The position numbers and the translations under genes were made by a program. Positions 16,235-27,000 of a DNA stretch of 64,000 nt are shown piece after piece. This DNA comes from Solirubrobacter sp963848475 (GTDB lineage: Bacteria; Actinomycetota; Thermoleophilia; Solirubrobacterales; Solirubrobacteraceae). The DNA lies in assembly GCA_963848475.1 (NCBI GenBank), contig CAWKDW010000020.1, forward strand, positions 248,001-312,000. Reading direction: 5' to 3'. The notes beneath the pieces are model-generated. The model was not told the origin of the DNA. It saw only the letters and a program-made list of their open reading frames with translations, and did not search any database. Every line of letters begins with the position of its first letter. Position 1 is the first letter of the stretch.

Positions 16235-16810
16235 TCAGCCGACCTTCGCCTCGACCTGGACCGGGACGCCGTTGGTCACCATGTCGTAGACCACCGAGCG
16301 GGCCTTGGCGCGGTCGACGATCTCCTGCAGCTTCTCCGCCGGGGCGTCGCCCTTGACGACAAAGGAGATCTTGATCTGCTCGAAGCCGTTGCGGATCGAG
16401 TCGTCGAGGCCGAGCGCGCCGCGCGCGTCGAGCACGCCCTCGAGCGTGGAGGTGACCTCGGTCAGCTCGACCTTCCGGGCGGCGGCGACGTTGACGATCG
16501 TCAGCGTCATGCAGCCGGCCAGCGCGTGCAGCAGGAACTCGGCCGGGTTCGGCGCCTGGTTGTGGCCGAGCAGGACGGGCGGCTCGGAGGCGTCGACCAC
16601 GAACGGGGTCGTACGCGAGGTGTCCTCCTGGCCGGCGCCCCAGAAGTCCTGGATGGTCGAGCGGCTGTGGGTGCCATCGATCCAGCGGTTGCGGACACGG
16701 AACTCGAAGCGCGCGATCTCGGGCTGCGCCTTGACCGCGTCGAGCGTTCCGTAGACCTGGGCGGTGTCGATGCCGTTGCGGATCGGGGCGGCGGGTGTGG
16801 TGGTCGTCAT
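16235..16810 (-). CDS. OsmC/Ohr-family protein
   Basis: 191 residues. The core 'NPAEFLLHALAGCMTLTIVNVAAARKVELTEV' is the OsmC motif with a C in AGCM, the reactive cysteine that reduces organic hydroperoxides in OsmC/Ohr. The second cysteine is not evident, so peroxidase activity is unsure. It leads the four-gene operon OsmC, ACAD-like, FMO and flavin reductase, all leftward, and faces a large BTAD regulator across about 80 bp. Peroxide or sulfur-species protection alongside an oxygenating pathway is a reasonable guess. Confidence 0.8.
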   Translation of the reverse strand: MTTTTPAAPIRNGIDTAQVYGTLDAVKAQPEIARFEFRVRNRWIDGTHSRSTIQDFWGAGQEDTSRTTPFVVDASEPPVLLGHNQAPNPAEFLLHALAGCMTLTIVNVAAARKVELTEVTSTLEGVLDARGALGLDDSIRNGFEQIKISFVVKGDAPAEKLQEIVDRAKARSVVYDMVTNGVPVQVEAKVG

Positions 16811-16892
16811 GGCGGCAAGGTCACCGGACGGCGGTTGTTCGCCGGTAAACGGGCGGTAGGTGCCGCCTTGCCAAGAGCTCTATCGTCGCCGT

Positions 16893-19800
16893 GTGGACTT
16901 CCGGCTGCTCGGCCCGTTCGAGGCGGCGGAGGAAAGCGAGCCGCTCGCCCTCGGCCCGCGCAAGCAGCGTGCCCTGCTCGCGCGGCTGCTGTTGGACGCC
17001 GGGCGCACCGTCGCGGTCGAGCGGCTGGTCGACGACCTGTGGGGCGACGACGTGCCCGAGACGGCGGTCAAGATGATCCAGATCTACGTCTCGGGGCTGC
17101 GCAAGGCGGTCAGCCCCGAGCGGCTGCGCACGCGCGCCCCCGGCTACGGCCTCGAACTGGCCGCGGCCGACACGTGCGATCTGCATCGCTTCGAGGCGCT
17201 CACCGCGGCCGGCCGCGCCGCGCTGGCCACGGGCGACGCGGCGGGCGCGGCCGAGCAGTTGCGCGCCGCGCTCGCGCTCTGGCGCGGCCCGGCCCTGGCG
17301 GAGTTCTCGGCCGAGTCGTTCGCGCGCCCGGAGGCCGACCGGCTGGCGGAGCTGCAGCTGACGGCGACCGAGGACCGCATCGAGGCCGAGCTGCGGCTCG
17401 GACGCGAGGCGGACGTGACCCCCGAGATCGAGACCCTGACCGCCCGCCACCCGCTGCGCGAGCGCCTGCGCGGCCAGCTCATGCTCGCCCTCTACCGCGC
17501 GGGCCGCCAGGGCGAGGCGATCGCCGCCTACCACGCGTTTCGCGCGACGCTCGACGAGGAGCTGGGCATCGGCCCCTCGCCGCGCCTGCGCGAACTCGAG
17601 CAGGCGATCCTGACCCAGGACCCGGCGCTCGACGTGCGCCCGCTTGCGGCCTCGTCGGATGCGCCCGTCGGTACCCCGCCGGGACGCGCCGACGAGCTCG
17701 CCGCGCTGCACGATGCGCTCGACGCGGCCGGCCGCGGGGCGCGCCGGCTCGTGCTGATCACGGGCGAACCGGGTATCGGCAAGACCACGCTCGTCGACGC
17801 GCTCCTCGCCACCGCCCCGGATGCGCTCGTGATCCGCGGCGACTGCGTCGCCCAGCACGGCGACGCCGAGGCCTACCTGCCGCTGCTCGACGGCCTCGGC
17901 CGCGCCGCCCGGGACGAGCCGCAGATCGCCTCTGTCCTTGCCGAGCGCGCGCCGAGCTGGCTCGCCGAGCTGCCCTGGATCGGCGCCGAGACGCCCGCCG
18001 AGCGCATCCACGGAGCCACCCGCCAGCGCATGCTGCGTGAGCTCATCGAAGGCCTCGAGGCGCTCGCCGCCACCCGCACCGTGGTGCTCGTGCTCGAGGA
18101 GCTGCAGTGGGCTGACCCGTCCACGCGTGACGTGCTCGGCGCGCTCATGCGCCGGCGTCACCCGTCGCGGCTGCTCGTGCTCGCCACCCGCGAGGGCCCG
18201 GACCCGCTCGTGGCCGAGCTCAGCCTGCGCGGAAGCGCGCGCGAGCTCGCGCTGCGCCCGCTCGACGCCGAGACCGCCGCGGGCGCCTTCGATCTCACAC
18301 CGGTGCTGGCCGAGCTCGTCGTCCGGCGCGCCGGCGGGAACCCGCTGTTCATCGCCCAGCTCGCCGAGCACGCGGCCGCGACGGGCGAGCTCGACACCGT
18401 CCCGGACACGCTCTCGGCCGCGATCCGCGCGCGGCTGGATGACCTCGATGCCGACACGCTCGCCGCCCTGCAGGCCGGGGCGCTGGCCGGGCGGGAATTC
18501 ACCGCCGAGCTCGCCGGCGCCGCGCTCGGGCGCGCGGGGACCCCGCTCCACGCACCCGGGGTGCTCGAGCCTCGCGGCACCGTCACCTGGCCCGACGGCA
18601 CCCGCACCGAGGCCTACGCGCTCGCCCATCCGCTGCAACGCGACGTGCTGCTGGGGATGCTCACCAAGGCGCGCCGCACCGAGTTGCACGGCCGCATCGG
18701 GAACCGGCTCGAAGCGGCGTTCGGCACTGACCCCGATGCCGCGCACGAGATCGCTCGCCACTACGCGGCCGCCGGCCAACCCGGCCCCGCGGTCCGGTTC
18801 CTGCGCCTGGCCGCCGAACGCTGCTTCGCCCGGCGCGCCTACCAAGAGGGCATCGAGCGGCTCGAGCGCGCGCTGATGGCCGCCGACCGGCTCCCGGACG
18901 GCCCCGAGCGCCGGCGCGCGCAGGTCGAGTTGCTCTCCCAGCTCGGGCAGGCGCACGTCGCCGTCCACGGTTGGTCCTCGGCCTCCGCGCTCGATTGCCT
19001 GCAGCGCTCGCGGCGCGTGGCCGAGGATCTCGAGGACCGCGAGCCGCTCGCCGGGGTGCTGCTCGCGCTCGCGACCCTGCACGAGATGCGCGGCGAGCCG
19101 CTGCTCGGCGCTCGACGCCTACGGAGAGGGGGCGCAGCTCGCCGAGCTCGGGGTCGAGGGCGCCGAGCTCGTCTCGTGCGCGCTCTTTCACCAGGGCGCG
19201 TTCACGCGCTCGCTCGAACAGGCCGAGCGCGGCACGGCGCTGACCGAGGCCGGCGGGCACTACGACACCTTCCCCGCGACCCTGGGCGACAACGCGGTCG
19301 TCTCCTGCCATGACTGGGCTGCGCTCTCGATGTGGTTCCTCGGCCGCCCCGACGAGGCGCTGCAGCGCGCGCTGCGCGCCCTTGAGCTCTCGCGCGAACC
19401 CGCGCGCGCCTACAGCGCCGCGACCGCCTGCGCCCAGCTCGCCTCGCTGCACGCCTGCCGCGACGACCCCGCCGAGACCCTGCACTGGGCGCAGGCGACC
19501 GTCGACGTGGCGCGCGACCGCGGCTACGACTACCGCGTCGCGATGGGCCGCGTCCTGCGCGGGTGGGCGTTCGCGGCGGCCGGGCGCCCGGACGGGGTGG
19601 AGGAAATCACCTGCGGCCTGGACGCCTCGCGGGCGACCGGCGCGCACCTCGAGGACCCGTTCTACCTCGGGCTGCTGGCCGACGCGCACCTGCGCGGCGG
19701 CGCGTACGCCGCCGGTCTGGAGGCCGTCGAGGAGGGACTGGCGATCGCCGCCCGCGAGCGCGCCCGCTACTACGACGCCGAGCTGCACCGGCTGCGCGGC

Positions 19801-22563
19801 GAGCTGCAGCTGGCCGCGGGCGAGAACGCCGCCGCCGAGAGGAGCCTGCGCGCCGCGCTCGACGTCGCCCGCGAGCAGGGCGCGTGCTCGCTCGAGCTGC
19901 GCGCCGCGCTGGCGCTCGCCCGCGCGTTCCCCGGCGCCGGGAACCGCGCGCTACTGGCCAGCGCCCGTCAGGCGCTCGGAGAGGCCGATACCGCCGATAC
20001 GCGCGCTGCCGCCGCGCTGCTCGGCGGCGTACCGACCGCCGCCCCGGAGCCGCACACGATCACCGTGCTCGCCTGGCAGGTCGACGGGCTCGACGCCGTC
20101 GCCCCCGCGCGCCTGCCCGCGCTGGTCGCCGCCTGCCACGCCGCGGCGCAGGTCGTCGCGGCGCGCGAGAAGGGCCAGATCGCGACCGAGGACGAGGCCG
20201 GCGGCCTGATCTACTTCGGCTACCCGCAGGCGCTCGACGACGCGGCCGCGAGGGCGGTGCGGACGGGACGCGCGCTGGCCGAGGTGCTGCGCGCGGGGGT
20301 CAACGGCGAGCGGCTCGCGCTGTGCGCGGGCATCGACACGGGCGCGGCCGTGATCGCGCCGCTAGGCACGAGCGAGCTCGCGCTCGGCCGCACGCCGCGC
20401 ACCGCCTGGCGGCTCGCCGCCACGGCCGATCCCGGCGACGTGCTCGTCAGCGACGCCACCCGCGCGCGCTGCGCGGGCGCGTTCGCCTTCGCGCCCCAGG
20501 GCGGCGGCTTCCGCGTCACGGGCGAGCGCGCGCAGCGCGGCGCCGAGCGGGCGCCGCTCATCGGCCGCGCGCGCGAGCTCGACCTGCTGCTCGAGGGCTG
20601 GCGCCAAGCCGAGCGCGGGCTCGGCCAGGCCGTCCTGCTCACGGGCGAGCCGGGCATCGGCAAGAGCCGTCTCGTGCGCGAGCTCACCCGCCTCGCCGAC
20701 GTGCCGGCGCTGCTCGAACTGCAGTGCGCCGACACGGGCACCGCGAGCCCACTGCACCCATTCGCCGGCCACCTGCGGGCGGTCCTGGCCGACGAGCCCG
20801 GCGGGCTGGAGGCGTTGCTGGGGGAGGTCGGACTGCCCGTCGCCGAGGCCACGCCTGTGCTGGCGACGCTGCTGGGCGGCCCGGCTCGGCTGGACCCCGA
20901 CACGCTGCGCCGGCGCACGCTCGACCTCGTCTGCGCGTACGTGCTCGCCCATGCCCGCGAGCCGCTGCTGCTGCTCGTCGAGGACGTGCACTGGGCCGAC
21001 CCGTCGACGCTGCGCACCCTCGATGCCCTCGTGGAGGCCGTGGTCGAGGCGCCCGTCCTGCTGGTGGCCACGGCTCGCACGGACGCGACGATCGAGTGGC
21101 CGGCGCTCAGCCACATCACCCGCCTCGCGCTGCGGCCCTGCTCGCGTCCCGAGGCCGAGGCGCTGCTGGCCCGCGTCGCTCACGCGCCCAGCGCCGCCGC
21201 CGACATCCTCGATCGCGCCGCGGGCATCCCCTTCCAGCTCGAGGAGCTCGGGCGCACGCCTGCCGACACGCTCGAGCAAGCCCTGGCCGCCCGTCTGGAC
21301 CGGCTCAGTGCGTCCGCGCGCGACACGGCCCAGCTCGGCGCGCTCATCGGCCACGAGTTCGCGCACGACCTCGCGGCGGCTTCGAGCGAGCTCGAGGCGG
21401 GAGCGTTCGATGCCGCCGTCGCCGAGCTCGTCGCCGCCGAGCAGGTCCGAGTGCACGGGCGCCCGCCCGCGCGGCGCTACGACTTTCGGCATGCGCTCCT
21501 GCGCGAGGCCGCCGCCGCTGAGGCGCCCGCCACACACGCGCGCATCGCGCGGGCGCTCGAACGCCGCTTCCCGGACCTCGTGCGCGCTGCTCCGGAGATC
21601 CTCGCTCGCCACCTCGAGGCCGCCGGTCAGCCCCGGCGCGCCGTCGTCTACCGCGCCGAGGCCGGGCGGATGGCGCTGCGGCGCGGCGCCGGCGCGGAGG
21701 CGGTCGAGCAGTTCCGGCGCGCGCTCGCCGTCGGCGAGCTGTCCGGCGAGCTCGAGCTCGAGCTGCAGACCGGGCTCGGGAACGCGCTGCTGGCCGCGCG
21801 CGGATACGCCTCGCCCGAGGCCGCGCAGGCCTTCTCGCGGGCGCGCGCCGCGGGCACTCCCGCCGTGTACGGGCTGTGGGTGGGCGCCGTCGTGCGCGCG
21901 CGCCACGAGCAGGCGCTGGCGCTCGGGCACGAGCTCGGCGACACGCCCCTGATCGGCGAGCGCGCGATCGGCTGGCCGCTGCTGTGCCTCGGCCGCTTCG
22001 AGGAGGCGCGCGCGTACCTGGATCAGGTCCCCGGCCGCGACGGCGGACCGGCGGAGCACGTCTACGGGCCGGACCCGCTTTCGGCCGGCCTGGCCGCGGG
22101 CGCGTGGGCCCTGTGGGGCTGCGACGAGGCCGAGGCCGCCGAGCAGCGCGCGGCGGAGGCGATCGAGCGAGCGCGCGAGCTTGCGCACCCACTCACGCTC
22201 GCCCATGCACTGGGTTCGGGGGCCTTGCTGGCGGCCTTCCGCGAGGACCCCGCCGCGGCGCGGAGCCGTGCCGTGGAGGCGATCGCCATCGCCGAGGAGT
22301 TCACGCTCGGCCTGTGGGCCGCCTGGAGCCGCTACGCGCTCGGCGCGGCCGATCTCGCTGCCGGGGAGCCGAACCGCGCCGCGGCCACCGTGCAGGCCGG
22401 CCTGCTGGCCGCGCGCGCCGCCGGCGCCGCGCTGCTGGAGCCGTTCGCGCTGACCGTGCTGGGCGACGCCGAGCGCGCCGCCGGGCGCACCACCGCCGCG
22501 CACGCGCGCCATGAAGAAGCCCGCGCGGCTGCCCGCCGCACGGGCGAGCACCCCTGGCGTTAA
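16893..22563 (+). pseudogene. Giant BTAD/AAA transcriptional regulator with two ATPase modules, one frameshift
   Basis: Starts at GTG 16893 (VDFRLLGPFE). Order: OmpR-type winged helix (residues 1-95, with DDLWGDDVPETAVKMIQIYVSGLR), BTAD domain (100-245), an AAA/NACHT-like ATPase with Walker A GEPGIGKTT and Walker B VLVLEELQWADP, then TPR-like repeats. At about 19110 the frame shifts by one base, and the reading resumes in a second frame. It continues with TPRs, a degenerate class III cyclase-like domain (IYFGYPQALDDAAARAVRTG), a second ATPase (GEPGIGKSR, LLLVEDVHWADP) and more TPRs to the stop. The sum is about 1890 residues, in the SARP/LAL-like class that control accessory operons. Divergence from the OsmC operon suggests that it regulates it. 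The join near 19110 may be an assembly error. Confidence 0.75.
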
Positions 22564-22608
22564 CCGCGCACCAACCGGCCATTAGGCGCGCTCGCGTCCA
22601 CTGTGGCC

Positions 22609-23755
22609 ATGTCCCGTTTGCGCTCACTCACCGGCCCGAGCCCGGTCCTGTTCCTGTGCCTGCTCGCCTCGCAGGCCGGGCTGCTCGTGCTCTCGCCGAT
22701 CCTCCCCGAGATCGCGCGTGAATTCGGCGTCTCGACGGCCACCGCCGGGCAGTTGCGATCGCTCTCCGGGCTGATCGGCGGGCTCACCGCCCTCGGGCTG
22801 GCCCTCTCGCCGTGGCGGCCGGGGCTGCGCGACATCCTCGCCGGCGGCGCCGCGCTGGTCACGCTCGGCTCGGTGCTGAGCGCGGCCGCGCCGTCGTTCG
22901 CCGTGCTGGCCGGCGCGCAGGCGGTCCTCGGCATCGGGATCGGTGCGCTCGTGGCCGCCGGGATCGCCGCCGCCGGCGTCTGGCCGCAGCCGGGCGAGCG
23001 CGCGCACGTGCTGGCGTGGGCGATCGCGGGGATGCCTGTGGCGTGGATCGCCGGGATGCCCGTGATCGGGATCGTCGTGCAGGCCGGCTGGCGCGCGACC
23101 TTCCTCGCGATCCCGGCCGTCGCCGGGCTCGTCGCGCTGACGCTCGTCCGCCTGCGCGCCGCCGATGCGCCCACGCGCCGCGGTGAGCGCCCGCGCGTGG
23201 CCCGCTTCGCCGTCGGCGAACTGCTGGCCAACGCCGCCTGGGCGGGCGTGCTGGTCTACATCGGCGCGCTGCTGGTCGAGCGCTACGACGTCTCGCCCTC
23301 GCTGGCCGCGGTCGGGCTCGCCTTCACGGCCGCCGCGATGCTTCCCGGGACCTTCGGCGCGCGGCGGTTGACCCCGACGCCGCGACGGCTGGCCATGGTG
23401 ACCGCGATCCAGGCCGTGCTGGTGCTCGCGCTCACGGCGATGCACGCGGGCGCGATCGCCACGCTCGCCGTGCTGTCGGTGATGGCCTTCTTCAACGGCG
23501 TGCGCTCGATGCTCGCCAGCTCGCTCGGCATGGACAGCGCGCCGGAGGACAAGCTCGCGGTGATGTCGATGCGTGCGGCGGCCAACCAGTTCGGCTACCT
23601 GCTCGGCGCGGGGCTGGGCGGGGCCGCGCTGGCGCTCGGCGGGTTCGGCGCGCTCGGGATCGTGTACGCCGGGCCTGTTCCTCGCCGCGAACGTCGTCCA
23701 CGGCGCCCGCGTGCCGGTCCTCATGCCCGGTACCCCAGCCGGTGCGACGCGCTGA
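22609..23755 (+). pseudogene. MFS transporter, frameshifted near the C-terminus
   Basis: About 380 residues when repaired. Twelve hydrophobic spans are predicted, beginning 'LFLCLLASQAGLLVLSPILPEIAREFGVS', a typical MFS exporter opening; 'AAMLPGTFGARR' lies between the halves. Near 23675 an extra G in a GGG run changes the reading frame; the correct end ('LFLAANVVHGARVPVL') is open to 23755. Start ATG 22609; a GTG six bases earlier also exists. It lies 45 bp after the BTAD regulator, on the same strand, so it may be part of that regulon. The substrate is not readable. Confidence 0.7.
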
Positions 23756-24057
23756 GCGGTCGAGCGCGTCGTGACCGACGCACGTCAGCTCCTGGGGGAT
23801 CGAATGACCACGATGAGCGGCGACGGGTCGGCCGGGAGGGAGCCGGGGCCGCCACCTGCACGGCCCCTGCGCTCCCTGGAGGCCAGTTCCAACCTCGGAG
23901 CACGCCCCATCGGCTCTGGTCCACGTCGCGCGCGCTCAGGACCCGCGACCTCGGCGGTCGCCGAGGGGAGAGCGGGCGACCTCAGCGGGAGCACCACGCG
24001 GCACGGCACGTGCGGACGACTCCTAGACGCCTCTCTTTTGTACCCCTGACGGTACCG
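23756..24057. other. 302-bp stretch without a recognised gene
   Basis: Lies between convergent ends of the MFS gene and the giant beta-rich gene. A 92-codon frame starting at 23771 is open, but its composition looks like a shadow, it has no ribosome site, and I do not believe it. No clear terminator hairpin or repeat seen. Confidence 0.3.
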
Positions 24058-27000
24058 TCAAGCGACGCTGAGGGCAAACCCGTTCGCGCCCCAGCCGAGG
24101 TACACGGCGAGCCCCTGCGGGAGCAGGTCGAAGCCATCCAGCGAGCCGAACGCCGGTGTGACGCTCGTGGGGATCCGCAGCAACTCGCGCCGGACCGGGG
24201 TCGCCGTCGCCGTCCTTGACGGTGAGCGGATCGGGCGGAGGGTCCATGCCGTCGATCCACGGGAACGGCAGCTGGCCGCCGGGCAGTGCGAGCTGGTATT
24301 CGTCGACCTGGACCTCACCGCCGGCGCTGACGCCGGTCACGACGGGCAGGTCGGGCAGCGGCAGGTTCAGGTGGGGAAGATCGAACAGCTTCACCTCGCC
24401 CGGGACGTCGTGCTTGGCGACGCGCGCGAAGGCGAGCGGCAGGCGCTGACCGTCCGGCCCCACGGTCCGGATCCCGAGGGTGGCGCCGGCCTCGACGTCG
24501 AACGAGCGCAGACTGCCGTCGAGCCGGAAGCGCAGCACGGCGTCGAGATCGACGTCGAGCGCGACGCCCGCCACGTTCGGCCCTGCCACCGTGGCGGTGT
24601 CGAAGCCGAGCGAGACGCGGCCGCCGATCTCGGTGCCGTCGGGCCCCAGCGCCGCGCGCACGGCGAGCCACGGGCGGCCGTGCCAGCTCGCGACGCCTTC
24701 CGCGCCGAGGTGCACGCCGTCCGGTCCGATCCGGACCTCGCCGCGCCCGCGCACACTCGCGCCGAGCACGTCCAGCCCGCCCGACCCGGCGACGCGCAGC
24801 TCACCGGCTTCCAGGTCGACGCGGCCCGTGGCGTCGAGGCGCAGATCGTCGACCTCGAGGCCGCCGGGCAGCGTCAGCGGCCCGGTGGCGAGCTCGCCGG
24901 AGAGCTCCAGCAACTCGCGCGCGACCGTCACGCGCGCGCCCGCCAGCGGGTGCCCGAGCACGGTGACCTCGCCGTCGCCCGCGAGCGCGAAGTCGCCGTT
25001 GGAGGCCACGCGGGCGAGCCCTGACACCCGCGCGGTCGCGACCGGTTCGGCGCCTCCGAATGCCGGGCCGGCCCAGTCGAGCGTCCCGTCGACGTGCACG
25101 TGGTCGTGGGCGATGTCCGCGGCGCCGGTGAGCAGCGCGCCGGCGACACGCAGGCTCGCCGGCCCGGCGAGAGCGAACGTGCCGTCCGCGCGCAGCGTCA
25201 GCCGGGCGGGCTCGGAACCCGGCAGCTCGGCGTGGCGGCCAAGCGCCAGGTCGAGGCCGGCGACGGGCGCCCAGCGCGCGCTGGCGCTCGCCTCGAGCTG
25301 CCCTGTGCTGCCATCGCGCTTGGCGCGCCCGCTCAGCCGCAGCCGCCCCTCGGCCTCCAGGTCGAGCTCGACCTGAAGGCCGCCCGCGCGCAGCCGCAGC
25401 GGTGCGAGCTCGGCGCGCGAGACGAACGCGAACGAGCCGTCCTCCCACAGCGAGCCGATGAAGCGCGCGCGCTGGCCGGCGAACAGCTTCACGTGCGCGC
25501 CGACGACGATGCCGGCCTGCGGCCGGCGCGGGCCGGGCACGGCGCCGAGGTCCTCGACCGTGAAGCCGGCGAACTCCTTGCCCGCGAACAGGTTGCCGGT
25601 CGGGTCGGCCGGGTCGTGGACGCGGCCCGAGGCGCCATCGAGGACGGGCTGGAAGAACCGCGCCACGTCCGCGGCCATTGCCTCCCCGAGCACCGGTGCG
25701 CCGTCCGGGCGGCGCCGCTTGAACCCGCGCGCGGACAGCTCCTGCGCGGCGTCGCGCGGATCGATCAGCACGAGCACGGCGCGCGCCTCGAAGCCGGCGA
25801 AGCGCCCTCCGAGCGCGACCTTGCGCAGCTCCGGCGGCAGCAGCGCCAGCAGCCGCCGGGCGGTCACGTCCGGCGGATCGTCCGCCAGCGCGGCGAGCTG
25901 CGCCGGGACGGCCGCGCCCTGCTCGAGGAACGGCCGCACCGCGGGCTCGACGACCTCGGCGATCACCTGGCTCGCGGTGATCATCGAACCGAGGTTGATC
26001 GTGCCCGAAAGCGGCTTCTCGACCGCGCCGGCGGTGTTCGGGAACAGCGCGTGCAGCCACTCCGGGAGCCCGATCCGCGCTTCCACGAGCTCGATCCGCA
26101 CGCTCTCGGCGAGCGGGCCGTCCGGGCGCACGGGCATCTTCGGGTCCGCGATCAGCCCGAGCAGCTCGAACAGCGCGAACGGCGACAGACTGGGGAGCGG
26201 GCGCCGCAGGTGGAAGTGCGCGACGAAGCCCGCCACGCGCAGATCGACGCAGACGTTCTCCAGGTACGGCGCGTACGGATCGAGCAAGGTCGCAACCGGC
26301 ACGACCGCGCCGGACCCCGAGGCGAGCAGGCCGGCGACGACCAGTACGTCGTCGGCGACGATGCGCAACCCGTTGCGTTCGTCCCCGAGCTCGAGGTCGG
26401 CGTCGACGAGCAGGTTCGGCGCCGGGAGCGGGCCGAAGAACGGGCTCAGCGCGACCCGCTTGACGCCGAGCCGCACCACCCCGGGGACGTGGACCTGCGC
26501 GCCCTCCCACGCCGGGCGGCAGACCGCCGGGTCGGCGAGCGGAGGGGAGACGTCCTCGCGCATGTCGAGGTCGAACTGCACCATCGGCACGACGAAGATC
26601 GGCGCCGGGACGGGCATCAGGTCGATCCGGAACCCGAGCCGGGTCTGCAGCGGCGGGCGCACGCCGATCCCGAGCTCCTGCGCGGTGTCGACGTCGTCGA
26701 GCAGCGCTGGCGGCAGTCCGACGCCGCCGGCGGCCGAGAGCACGAACGAGCGCTTGGTCCACCCGAACCCGATCGCGAACGAGCGGAACTCGACCCAGCC
26801 GTCTTCGTAGCGGCCGATCCGCGGGATGTCGATCCGCAGCGGGCCGCCCTCGGTCTCCAGCGCGAAGAAGAACTGGTCCGCGGAGACGCCGGCGCGCAGC
26901 AGGATCGACTCGAGCGGCTTGAACACGTGATCGTCGGGCAGGCCGGCGAGCCCGACGGTGCCGTCGACGGCGATCCCGCGCGGATCGTGCAGCGGGACGC

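Noticed and set aside
15092..18040. 982-codon rightward frame across the ACAD-like gene
   Set aside because: It runs opposite to well-supported genes and reads as low-complexity, so it is a shadow.
23771..24049. 92-codon ORF between the MFS and giant genes
   Set aside because: No ribosome site and composition typical of an antisense or shadow frame.
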